NCBI RefSeq assembly: GCF_001436505.1
Contig: NZ_AYYI01000010.1
Location: 1-59,561 of the forward strand
Origin: Loigolactobacillus rennini DSM 20253
Lineage (GTDB): Bacteria; Bacillota; Bacilli; Lactobacillales; Lactobacillaceae
Length of the DNA: 59,561 bases
Direction: 5' to 3'
Shown: positions 46,181 to 53,828 of the stretch, piece by piece
Position numbering within the stretch: the stretch's first letter is position 1
How the letters are laid out: every line of letters starts with the position of its first letter
Program-made: the position numbers and the translations under genes
The notes under the pieces: generated by a model
Databases searched by the model: none
Seen by the model: only the letters and a program-made list of their open reading frames with translations
Told to the model about the DNA's origin: nothing

Positions 46181-47484
46181 TACCATGGTACCTCCTTAGT
46201 TTCAGGTGCATCCCAATTGATGCTTTGCTTAAACTCGTCAGGAAATAGTTTCATACCCGAAAAGATGGCATTACCGATTGATTGGCCAACTGGACAAAGC
46301 GACCGCTCAGCTACATGATCCACTGTATGGGCAAAATAACGTAAATCTCCTGGCACACCCGCATGACGTTGAAATTTTTGCAACTGTTCTTTAATCCGAA
46401 CACTACCAACACGACCAGCCAAACATTTACCACAAGATTCCGCACAATAAAATGCTGCAACTTTTTCTAAATAATCGACAACACCAACGCTGTCATCCAT
46501 AGCAACAATCACACCACAGCCGATCGTTAAATGCTGAGCATGGAAATCCGAATAAGTATACGCACAATCTACCAGTTGGGCGGGGGTTGCTAACGCGCCA
46601 GCTTGCCCACCGACATGGATAAACTTAAACGGCTTGCCAGTTGTAGAACCCCCACCATAATCTGCCTGATATAAAATATCCTGTACTGGTGTACCTAATG
46701 CTACTTCATATAACCCTGGATGCTGAAATTGCCCTGACAGAGAAACTAAGATTGTGCCGCCAGCATCTTTTGCACCTAAATCCCGATACGCTGAGCCACC
46801 CAAACGTAAAATCACCGGAATGTTAGCAAAAGTTTCCGGATCATGGACCAATGTAGGTGCACCATACAAGCCGCGTTTGACCAGATTAACCTTACGACCA
46901 GGTTTACCTACTCGACCTTCTAAAGCAGGAATCATTGCATCAGCAACATTTTCTACATAGCCGCCTCCACTCACCATAATTTGAATGTCAAAGTTAAAAC
47001 CTGGAATACCTAAGATATTGGTTCCTAGATAATGCGCGGCTTTTGCGTTATTCAGCGCAGTTGCAAAGTTTTCAATAAATTCTGGAAATTCGCCTTGAAC
47101 ATAAAGATAACCTTGGCTAGCCTTTAAAAAGTAAGCTGCAATGGTCATTCCTTCAATTACTGCTAACGGATCCTTTTGTATTAAAGCTTTATCTTTGAAA
47201 CTGCCTGGTTCACCTTCATTCGCATTACACACAACATATTTCGTTTGTCCTTTGGCTTTTGCTAAAGCTTGCCATTGGGCTGCAATGTTTTCACCAGTTC
47301 CAGAACGACTGATTAAACCAGCCGTTTCTAATTCATTTAATAATACCGCAGTATCTAATGTTGTTGCCTTTTGCAAACCCTGATAACCAGCTAGATCAAC
47401 GTAGGTTGGTACCTCAGCTGGGTTCGTCATTTTAGCAAAACGTGCAGTTAAAATAGCATTAGTCGTTTGTTCAGTTGCCATCAT
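46180..47484 (-). CDS. Divergent NuoF-like flavoprotein subunit
   Basis: Homologue of the FMN/NADH subunit of complex I and NAD-linked formate dehydrogenases. Fold segments are clear: YVVCNANEGEPGSFKDK (83-99), GYLYVQGE, HPGLYEV, AESCGKCLAGRVG. Key sites have changed: NADE is NANE, the GRGGAGFPTG loop is SRSGTGENIA (60-69), the GEETAL NADH loop is VENVADAM (177-184), and the 4Fe-4S motif CxxCxxC has Gly357 for the third Cys (Cys351, 354 and 397 kept). 434 residues, 15 bp after nuoE. It may bind a different electron partner or serve mainly as structure. Confidence 0.82.
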   Translation of the reverse strand: MMATEQTTNAILTARFAKMTNPAEVPTYVDLAGYQGLQKATTLDTAVLLNELETAGLISRSGTGENIAAQWQALAKAKGQTKYVVCNANEGEPGSFKDKALIQKDPLAVIEGMTIAAYFLKASQGYLYVQGEFPEFIENFATALNNAKAAHYLGTNILGIPGFNFDIQIMVSGGGYVENVADAMIPALEGRVGKPGRKVNLVKRGLYGAPTLVHDPETFANIPVILRLGGSAYRDLGAKDAGGTILVSLSGQFQHPGLYEVALGTPVQDILYQADYGGGSTTGKPFKFIHVGGQAGALATPAQLVDCAYTYSDFHAQHLTIGCGVIVAMDDSVGVVDYLEKVAAFYCAESCGKCLAGRVGSVRIKEQLQKFQRHAGVPGDLRYFAHTVDHVAERSLCPVGQSIGNAIFSGMKLFPDEFKQSINWDAPETKEVPW

Positions 47485-47499
47485 TTTTCCCTCCTTTCC

Positions 47500-47994
47500 T
47501 TATATTTCATGATCATAGTGGCCATTTTGTAAATCATGGACGAGCTGTTTAGTTTTAGTTTCATCTAAATGACCAAAAACTTTAGTCCCAACTTTGATAA
47601 ACGGTGCTTGATCACAAGCGCCTAAACCACCTACACTTTTATAAGCAAACAAACCATCTTCGGTCACTGTATCTTCTGGTACCCCTAACACAGCTTCTAA
47701 GGTCTGGCGAATCATTTCACCACCCACTAATGTACAAGGAGCCGCATTACACAGTTTCAACATATATTTGGCTTGTGGTTTCACGTTCAAGATTGGGTAA
47801 TATGAACATAATTCATACACGCCGGACACGGGTATTTTTAAATGATCACTAACTAATTGTGCTGTTTTTTGATCAATATAATGTTGCTTTGAAGTACGCT
47901 GCAGTCTAAACAATAAATTAACAATTTGTTCTGGTTTTGACGCATAGCTAGCGATCAAAGCAACTTTAGCATCACGTGTTAATACATCGCCCAT
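47500..47994 (-). CDS. Divergent NuoE-like thioredoxin-fold subunit
   Basis: Homologue of the 2Fe-2S subunit of complex I and related dehydrogenases (164 residues). The N-terminal helical part and thioredoxin-like part are present: LKLCNAAPCTLVGG gives Cys82 and Cys87, but the second motif reads GGLGACDQAP, with Gly123 where the family has Cys; Cys127 is kept. Only three of four 2Fe-2S ligands remain. First annotated gene of nuoE-nuoF-fdhA. Only a weak ribosome site (GAAGTG) precedes it, and the leader is about 200 nt. Confidence 0.82.
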   Translation of the reverse strand: MGDVLTRDAKVALIASYASKPEQIVNLLFRLQRTSKQHYIDQKTAQLVSDHLKIPVSGVYELCSYYPILNVKPQAKYMLKLCNAAPCTLVGGEMIRQTLEAVLGVPEDTVTEDGLFAYKSVGGLGACDQAPFIKVGTKVFGHLDETKTKQLVHDLQNGHYDHEI

Positions 47995-48073
47995 AAACGG
48001 ACACTTCTTTCTTTGATTAAGCTGGGTAAAGAATTAACTAGCAGTATCAATAAATAACAACGACAAACAAATT

Positions 48074-48145
48074 TCATTCAAGCGGTAATACTAATAAAAC
48101 GTTATGTTTTCCCTTGATGTGACGCATGATAATTTCCGTAATTAT
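48074..48145 (-). other. Leader segment with perfect ribosome site but no normal start codon
   Basis: In the nuoE leader, AAGGAGG (48154-48160) is followed 8 nt later by ATA, which opens a 23-codon frame; an ATG in that frame (48127) gives 17 residues (MRHIKGKHNVLLVLPLE) ending at 48074. No ATG, GTG or TTG is at normal spacing. It could be a leader peptide with a rare start, a decayed gene, or a ribosome standby site for nuoE. Confidence 0.3.
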
Positions 48146-48178
48146 GAATTTTTCCTCCTTTTTTGTTCGGCTCCAATT

Positions 48179-48215
48179 CTGTAATCGCTTTCAAATTAAA
48201 ATAAGAATAATAGCA
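48179..48215 (-). promoter_or_regulatory. Extended -10 promoter with overlapping cre site before nuoE operon
   Basis: Minus strand TGC TATTAT (-10 at 48207-48212) followed 12-13 bp later by TTGAAAGCGATTACA (48179-48193 region), a full match to the CcpA consensus WTGNAANCGNWNNCW. The expected start is near 48200, so CcpA would block initiation. A second copy of AAGCGATTACA lies inverted at 48284-48294. The gap 47995-48576 otherwise holds the leader segment and the protease terminator. Confidence 0.7.
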
Positions 48216-48510
48216 GCGCCATTAAACCACTGCCATGCAAGTAAAAAAATGCTGTTTCAATACAGTAAAAGTGCTTTTAAATTAAGCGATTACATTACCG
48301 TTCCAAAAATATTTTTGCTATGATTATTTATTTTAAGTATAGGGTCAGCCAATGCGTTTGTCAACTGTTATATTACAGAAAATCAATTCAGACCCATTCA
48401 GCAGCAATCACACTTTAATCCCCATAATAGTTATCTGATTAGCATCACTGAACGGTGCAATTAAACGTTGATTTTGTACAGCTTATTTTTAAAGATTGAT
48501 TAGCATTAAA

Positions 48511-48544
48511 AATACCTGTTAGCTAAGACTAACAGGCATTCTTT
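48511..48544 (-). terminator. Terminator of the serine protease gene
   Basis: CCTGTTAG (48515-48522) pairs with CTAACAGG (48529-48536), followed on the minus strand by TATTTTTAA. Confidence 0.7.
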
Positions 48545-48576
48545 AAGGATCTGACCTAGCAACGTGCTGAATAAGT

Positions 48577-49347
48577 TTATTGTAAATGATCCAAGATAAA
48601 CTGGTAATTTTCAGCGTTTAATTTCACACCAAGATTAGCTGTTTGTGTGCCACCTCCGTGTACCGCAACCATTTGATTTTGATCATTATAGACCGGTGAA
48701 CCAGATTGACCACCAGCAGTATCCATATCATAGTAAATCAAACTATCAGTCTGCTTAACAACTTGTCCGGAATTTGTCCACATTGTGCCATAAACGCGGT
48801 CTCCTGGATAGCCCGTCGTCGTTAAAGGTGTTCCAATCGCAATATCTCCAGTCACCTTTATCGGCATGGGGGTAACTAAATCGCCAACACTTTCACCAGC
48901 TTCATTAGTATCAAGGATTAAAACTGCAAGGTCAGATTCGGCACCTGGATTATCAATATAATCCGGCAGCTGATACATTGCTTTAATTTTAAATTTCCCA
49001 AATGGATATTCTTCATCATTACGTCCTGGCGCAAAGTAGACTTCATCAATATCCTGGCTCGGTTCTTCACCAATACTATTGCCCACATGCCCGGCTGTTA
49101 CAACAGTGTTTTTTCCAATTACTGTCCCAGTACTAATGTGGCCATTTGCTAAAATGTAACCGATGCTTTGGTAAGGACTAACAGTTGTATCCATAATCTG
49201 CACGCGATCATCATCACCAATGATCACACGCGTTTGTGGGACAGTTGCGGCACTTGCTTGTTGCTGTGCAACAAGACCTCCGATACCACCTGATACTGCA
49301 AATGCGACTCCCAACGTTAATTTGATAAACCGGCCTACTTTTTTCAT
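48577..49347 (-). CDS. Secreted V8-like (glutamyl endopeptidase) serine protease
   Basis: Trypsin-fold protease of the S1B/V8 group, predicted to be exported. The 256 residues start with a Sec signal peptide (KK, hydrophobic core 10-27, cleavage likely after ASA at 33). Catalytic residues are His87 (TAGHV), Asp139 (SDLAVL) and Ser216 (GQSGSPV). The mature protein is acidic and has no Cys or cell-wall anchor, so it is probably released. It has its own promoter and terminator, so it is independent of the formate dehydrogenase operon. Likely substrates are proteins in the milieu; cleavage after Glu is the family norm. Confidence 0.92.
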   Translation of the reverse strand: MKKVGRFIKLTLGVAFAVSGGIGGLVAQQQASAATVPQTRVIIGDDDRVQIMDTTVSPYQSIGYILANGHISTGTVIGKNTVVTAGHVGNSIGEEPSQDIDEVYFAPGRNDEEYPFGKFKIKAMYQLPDYIDNPGAESDLAVLILDTNEAGESVGDLVTPMPIKVTGDIAIGTPLTTTGYPGDRVYGTMWTNSGQVVKQTDSLIYYDMDTAGGQSGSPVYNDQNQMVAVHGGGTQTANLGVKLNAENYQFILDHLQ

Positions 49348-49381
49348 TAGTTCGCCTCTTTTCTACTTATTTGATTTTTAT

Positions 49382-49411
49382 AGTTTACTAAGTAAGGCTA
49401 GACATTGTCAA
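49382..49411 (-). promoter_or_regulatory. Promoter of the serine protease gene
   Basis: Minus strand TTGACA (49406-49411), 18-bp spacer, TAAACT (49382-49387), 35 bp before the start codon. Confidence 0.6.
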
Positions 49412-49521
49412 AAAATAAGCGCAAGTAGCTAACGCTATCATTTAGTTTGCGCTTTAAATAGCTTAACTATCCGATCAATAACTACATCTGCAATAAGAAT
49501 TGCTTAAAATAATTCTCATTT

Positions 49522-49896
49522 TCACACCACTTGTACATACCGAATCAATGCTAAAGCAACTGGCTGGGCGCCAATGTAAACAGTGTCCGCGTGATAACCT
49601 TGCACAATCCCCTTAACGGCAGGTAAAGGTGTCCCGGTAGCTGCTGTTAATTGATTCAATTGCACAATGACCGTTAAATGTTGCCGGTAAGCCACGGCCA
49701 AACATTGCGTAATTTTAGCCACCGATTGCTGCGGTTGAATTGAAAGCTGCTGGTGCTCAGCAGCTTTCACCTGCTTTAACGCCGCAGTGTGATCAGATAA
49801 ATAAAATCCCTGCCATTTCATTAATCCACGATCATGGTAAACCTGATCAAAAAAATGCTGTACTCGCGCATCGCTAAACTGATCAAACGATCTCAT
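49522..49896 (-). CDS. YolD-like family protein, third gene of the SOS operon
   Basis: 124 residues. DRGLMKWQGFYLSDHTAAL near residues 23-41 is typical of YolD-like proteins found after Y-family polymerases in lactobacilli (sometimes misnamed as RNA polymerase subunit). The ATG at 49896 overlaps the previous stop as ATGA. In Bacillus, YolD/YqjX neighbours of UvrX/PolY2 assist error-prone repair; the same is inferred here. The C-terminal half resembles the SOS-controlled protein at 26589-26954. Confidence 0.8.
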   Translation of the reverse strand: MRSFDQFSDARVQHFFDQVYHDRGLMKWQGFYLSDHTAALKQVKAAEHQQLSIQPQQSVAKITQCLAVAYRQHLTVIVQLNQLTAATGTPLPAVKGIVQGYHADTVYIGAQPVALALIRYVQVV

Positions 49897-50213
49897 TCTT
49901 CCCAGAACTTCTTTCGTTGGATTAGAGTTTGCGCTTGTGGCCAACGCAAACCAGTAAAACCGACATAGTCAATAGTAAATTGAAAACGTGCCTGTAATGC
50001 GACAACAATCTTTTCCAAAGCAGCCAGATCAATGCCAGTAATGGTATGTAACGGGATGGATTTTAAACGCTGCTGCCGTTTTTGCTGGTTAAAGAAAAAA
50101 TTAAATGCATGATCATAAGGATCTAAAACGATTTGAACCCAATAACGGGTATTGCGGCGTGGCTGAAAATGCTGCTGCAACCGGGTTAAAATCAACTTTA
50201 AATCATTATTCAT
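49893..50213 (-). CDS. Small conserved protein, second gene of the SOS operon
   Basis: 106 residues, basic, no membrane segment. GGAGG is 8 nt before the ATG at 50213, which overlaps the polymerase gene by 8 bp; its own stop overlaps the YolD-like gene (ATGA). Coupling on both sides suggests a three-protein unit. I recognise it only as the usual unnamed partner between the Y-family polymerase and the YolD-like gene in lactobacilli; function unknown. Confidence 0.75.
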   Translation of the reverse strand: MNNDLKLILTRLQQHFQPRRNTRYWVQIVLDPYDHAFNFFFNQQKRQQRLKSIPLHTITGIDLAALEKIVVALQARFQFTIDYVGFTGLRWPQAQTLIQRKKFWEE

Positions 50214-51507
50214 AACTATTACCTCCATTATGGCCGCCAACTAAGGAAGCCCGTTCAATGGCGGTGCCCCCATTCAAAAGTGAACTGGCATACACTAATG
50301 CTGTAAACCCAAACCGATCGCGAATTTGATCAACCAAAGAATTAACGCGTTGTTGCTTCAATTGTTGCCGTGGTGGTGCGAACAATGACAACTGAAAACC
50401 GGTATCTGGGTGCAGACGTGAACCATAAACGGCCAAATTACGCACTGCTTGCCCCGCCCAATTTTGACGAAATAGCCACACTAAAGTTGCCGTGATGGCT
50501 TGGTTGCTATTAGTTGGATCAATGCGCTGAGCCTGCACAAAGCCACCACGACCATCTGCCTGGCTAGCCGCGTATGAAAAACCCACACGCAAACTGATGC
50601 AAGCCGCAAGTTTATGGTGATGACGCAACCGAGCTGCTACCTGTTCACCGATTTCTTTAATCACAAGTTCGATTTCAGCAGGCACCTGATAGTCTCGTGG
50701 TAACACTTGCGAATTACCAATGCTGGCAGAACGAACCTTTAGCGGTTGATTTAATTGCGTACGGTCGATCCCCCAAGCAATCGCAAATAATTGTTCTCCG
50801 ATCACACCCATTTCTTGCTTTAACAAATAAGGATTGGCGTGGGCTAGATCGTACATCGTATGAATCCGCAAATGTGCTAGGCGTTTAGCCGTCCGCACAT
50901 TAATGCTCCAAACTGCGGTCAAATCCTTAATTGGCCAAATTTTATCTGGGACAGTCTCATAATGAATTTCGCCAATCAAGTCAGTCGTATGTTTAGCGTA
51001 AATATCTAATGCGATTTTTGCTTGTACAGGATTATCGCCAATTCCCACTGTGGTATAAAGTCCTAACGCTTGCCGTACAGTCCGCTGAATTCGTTTAGCC
51101 ACTGCTCGGGGCGATTTACCAAACAACCGCCACGAATGCGTCAGATCCAGAATTGATTCATCGATGGAGTATGGCCATAAATCTTCATCGGCGACAAACT
51201 GGCGAAAAATTTGGTTAATCTGTAAATTCTTTTTAATGTATAAATTCATCCGGGGCGGCACTACCCATAAGCGCGGATCATTAGGCAAATCACGCTGCCG
51301 AGAAACATTCGCCTTCAACCCATAAATCTTTTTTGCTAAAGGTGACGTCGCTAGAATCAAACCACCATTGGTATTTTCTTGTTCCGACATCACCACCATA
51401 ATTGATTTCAATGGATTCAAGCCACGAGCCACTGCTTCAACGCTAGCGTAAAAGGATTTGTTATCAATTAAGAAAAAAACGCCATGTGGTTCTTTCGCAT
51501 AATTCAT
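50206..51507 (-). CDS. Y-family DNA polymerase (UmuC/UvrX type)
   Basis: Error-prone translesion polymerase. 433 residues: catalytic Asp15 in FFLIDNKSFYASVEA, the second acidic motif YSIDESILDLT near 110-120, helix-hairpin-helix WSINVRTAKRLAHL and a little-finger domain. ATG 51507 has GGGAGGTG about 6 nt upstream. It leads an operon of three overlapping genes under a perfect LexA box, so it should be DNA-damage induced. It differs from DinB by its MNYAKEPHG start and partners; the Bacillus UvrX/YqjW group is the best match. Confidence 0.93.
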   Translation of the reverse strand: MNYAKEPHGVFFLIDNKSFYASVEAVARGLNPLKSIMVVMSEQENTNGGLILATSPLAKKIYGLKANVSRQRDLPNDPRLWVVPPRMNLYIKKNLQINQIFRQFVADEDLWPYSIDESILDLTHSWRLFGKSPRAVAKRIQRTVRQALGLYTTVGIGDNPVQAKIALDIYAKHTTDLIGEIHYETVPDKIWPIKDLTAVWSINVRTAKRLAHLRIHTMYDLAHANPYLLKQEMGVIGEQLFAIAWGIDRTQLNQPLKVRSASIGNSQVLPRDYQVPAEIELVIKEIGEQVAARLRHHHKLAACISLRVGFSYAASQADGRGGFVQAQRIDPTNSNQAITATLVWLFRQNWAGQAVRNLAVYGSRLHPDTGFQLSLFAPPRQQLKQQRVNSLVDQIRDRFGFTALVYASSLLNGGTAIERASLVGGHNGGNSYE

Positions 51508-51525
51508 CCGCCTCACCTCCCTTTC

Positions 51526-51555
51526 ATTATACAAACGTATGTTCGCATTCGTCAA
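51526..51555 (-). promoter_or_regulatory. SOS promoter with perfect LexA box
   Basis: Minus strand TTGACG (51550-51555), 18-bp spacer, TATAAT (51526-51531). The spacer contains CGAACATACGTTTG (51532-51545), which fits every position of CGAACRNRYGTTYG. Confidence 0.9.
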
Positions 51556-51584
51556 TCCTTTTTCAGCAAAATTCATGTGTGCAA

Positions 51585-51626
51585 GCAAAAAAGCTGTTAC
51601 AAAAGTCCTACTTTTGTAACAGCTCC
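51585..51626 (-). terminator. Terminator after the MFS exporter
   Basis: Perfect 15-bp stem AGCTGTTACAAAAGT / ACTTTTGTAACAGCT with a 3-nt loop and six T on the minus strand. Confidence 0.92.
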
Positions 51627-51645
51627 TAAGTAAGTCATGGCAATG

Positions 51646-53028
51646 CTATTGCCGTCGCTTCATTGCCATACTGATCACAATCAGATTAAGCAGCATGAAA
51701 ACGAATAATAAACCGAATGCCACAGTCGCACCTAACGCTATTTTCCGCGCAGCACTACCACTAGCTTGCACTTGCACCAAAGTAATTAAGGCGGACACAA
51801 GTGATGTGCCAACTGCCCCGGCAAATTGCTGCAAAGTGTTAAACAAGGCGTTCCCATCAGCTTGTTGTGCAAGTGTCAATTGATTTAAGCCACTAGTCAT
51901 CGTATTGCCCATGGTTAAGCCAGTCCCAATCATCAATAATAAATAAATGAGCAGGATAAGCAATCCTGTTAGCCGCATTCCTAAAATAACAAATAAGAAT
52001 AACGCAACAGTTAGAATACTAGCACCAGTTAAAATTGGCTTAGCTGCACCATAACGGTCTAAAATCCGACCACCTAATGGCGCAAAAATTGCTCCTAAAG
52101 CAGCCCCAGGTAGCACAAACAAGCCAGCTAATAATGCGCTTTGCCCATTCACTAATTGAATGTAGTTTGGCAAAATAAAGGCTAAACCTAGCACGCACAG
52201 CTGAATTAAGAAAAAAGCAATGAGGTGATAATTAAACGATCGATTATGAAAAACGGTCAATTTAATTAAAGGCTGTGGTGAAACCTTTGTCCGCCAAATA
52301 AAGCCGAACAAGCCAATCAAACCGATAAGCAACCAACCGCAAAAACGTAATGGATATTGTATGATTTGAGCTAAATGACTAAAAGCCAATGTAAAACCGG
52401 TGAATAACAAAATAATCAGCAACCAGCTGACAAAATCGAAACTGGTTTTAACGGTTGGCGCTGCCTGCTGAATGGCATAAATTCCAAGGATTAACGAAAC
52501 CAGTAATAAGGGAATCAAACTGATAAAAATCCAGTGCTACCCTAATGAACCGACGATAAAACCACCAAACGTGGGCCCTAATGCAGGCGCAATCGCCGTA
52601 ATCAATGTACCAATTCCCATTAACATACCTTTTTGCGCTTGTGGTGCCCAATCGATAATAATATTAAACATTAAAGGTAAAGCAATCCCGGTACCTAAAC
52701 CTTGAGCAATCCGGCCAAACACCAAGACAGTAAAATTAGTTGCTAATGCATCAATTATTAATCCCAACAAAAAAAGGAGATTGGCGGCAATAAACAGCGT
52801 TTTTGTTTTAAACCGACGCTTTAAAAAAGCAGAAAGTGGCACCACAATGGCAACCACCAATAAATAAGCAGTGGTCATCCACTGTACAGTTGCAGCATTA
52901 ATGGCAAATTCTCGCATCAAAACCGGAAAAGTAATGTTCATTGCCGTTTCAACAATTACACCGCAAAATGATAATAAGCCGGTTGCAATAATCGCTAAGA
53001 TTAACTTTAAATCAATCCGTTTTTGCAT
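51646..53028 (-). pseudogene. DHA2-type MFS drug exporter interrupted by in-frame TAG
   Basis: The whole reading would be 460 residues with about 14 membrane helices, of the EmrB/QacA group. Codon 164 is TAG (52537-52539), and the frame then continues without shift to the natural end. It stands in GGFIVGSLG*HWIFISLIP, where the family has a conserved aromatic W before (R/H)WIF; a single TGG to TAG change explains it. Motif C (GPTFGGFIVG) is just before it. The promoter, AAAGGAG ribosome site and MarR operator look intact, so loss is recent, or the codon is read through, or it is a sequencing error. Confidence 0.85.
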
Positions 53029-53047
53029 TTAAACAGCTCCTTTAAAA

Positions 53048-53078
53048 TAGTTCACATACGAACTAACAAATAATTATA
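53048..53078 (-). promoter_or_regulatory. Exporter promoter with inverted-repeat operator
   Basis: Minus strand -10 TATAAT (53073-53078) followed by the perfect inverted repeat TAGTTC-6-GAACTA (53048-53065) just downstream, a probable operator for the divergent MarR regulator. Confidence 0.65.
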
Positions 53079-53114
53079 CCATTAAAATGTTGTTTTTAAA
53101 GGATAAATATTAAG

Positions 53115-53143
53115 TTGACACTGAATATAACTCAGCATATAAT
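53115..53143 (+). promoter_or_regulatory. Consensus promoter of marR
   Basis: TTGACA (53115-53120), exact 17-bp spacer, TATAAT (53138-53143): a full sigma-A consensus. TTAAGTTAACTAACAAAC downstream shares half-site words with the exporter operator, so autoregulation is likely. Confidence 0.85.
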
Positions 53144-53184
53144 CAATTAAGTTAACTAACAAACTATTAAGGAAATGTGACGAC

Positions 53185-53625
53185 ATGAAAAACTCATTGG
53201 GGATTGCGATCAAACAAGCAAACAATGCATTATCCCGCGATGCAGACCATTACGCCAAAACAATCGGGTTAACTGGTATGCAGATCAGCATTATTAATTT
53301 TATTGCTGATCATGAACAAACACAGAACATCTTTCAACGTGACTTAGAGCAAGAATTTAACATCCGTAAAGCCACCTCTTCCAGTTTAGTGACCAAAATG
53401 GTTAAGGCAGATTTATTAGTCCGTGTGCCCACTCAACATGATGCCCGGTATAAACGACTGCTGCTCACTCCTAAAGCGCGACAGTTAGCGGCACAAATTG
53501 AGCAATTCTTTCAAAAAAGCGAACAACGCATGGCACAGCTTTTAACGACTGATAAAACACGCACTTACACTGCTTTATCTACCATTAGCAAGGCATTTAA
53601 AACCCCAACGTCAATCTCGAAATAA
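53185..53625 (+). CDS. MarR family transcriptional regulator
   Basis: Winged-helix repressor of 146 residues; QRDLEQEFNIRKATSSSLVTKM is the recognition helix region (about 50-75) and RVPTQHDARYKRLLLTPKA the wing. It is divergent from the exporter gene with both promoters and an inverted-repeat operator between. Predicted to repress itself and the exporter until a toxic compound binds. AAGGAAATG-type ribosome site upstream of the ATG. Confidence 0.92.
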   Translation: MKNSLGIAIKQANNALSRDADHYAKTIGLTGMQISIINFIADHEQTQNIFQRDLEQEFNIRKATSSSLVTKMVKADLLVRVPTQHDARYKRLLLTPKARQLAAQIEQFFQKSEQRMAQLLTTDKTRTYTALSTISKAFKTPTSISK

Positions 53626-53637
53626 AACGCAAACAGA

Positions 53638-53676
53638 AAGCGGCTACCCCATATTGAATCAATGGGATAGCCGCTT
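53638..53676. terminator. Hairpin after marR
   Basis: AAGCGGCTACCCCAT pairs with ATGGGATAGCCGCTT (one wobble or mismatch), closing a short loop; the T-run is short. Probably the marR terminator. Confidence 0.7.
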
Positions 53677-53828
53677 CGTTAATGTTGATTAACTGCCATA
53701 AAACCAGCCATATCTCGATAAGTCAAGGTGAATACGACAACAGGTTCATTTTTGATTATCTTGATGAACGTGCCCGTTTTAAGATGTGTAAATCAATCAA
53801 AATAGCTGCTCACATGAGTGTTTCATCC

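Noticed and set aside
46180-47994. Frameshift or decay as the reason for missing cysteines in the NuoE- and NuoF-like proteins
   Set aside because: Both frames are full length, properly spaced and coupled, and flanking motifs are conserved; the changes are single substitutions to Gly, not frame damage. Sequence error cannot be fully excluded.
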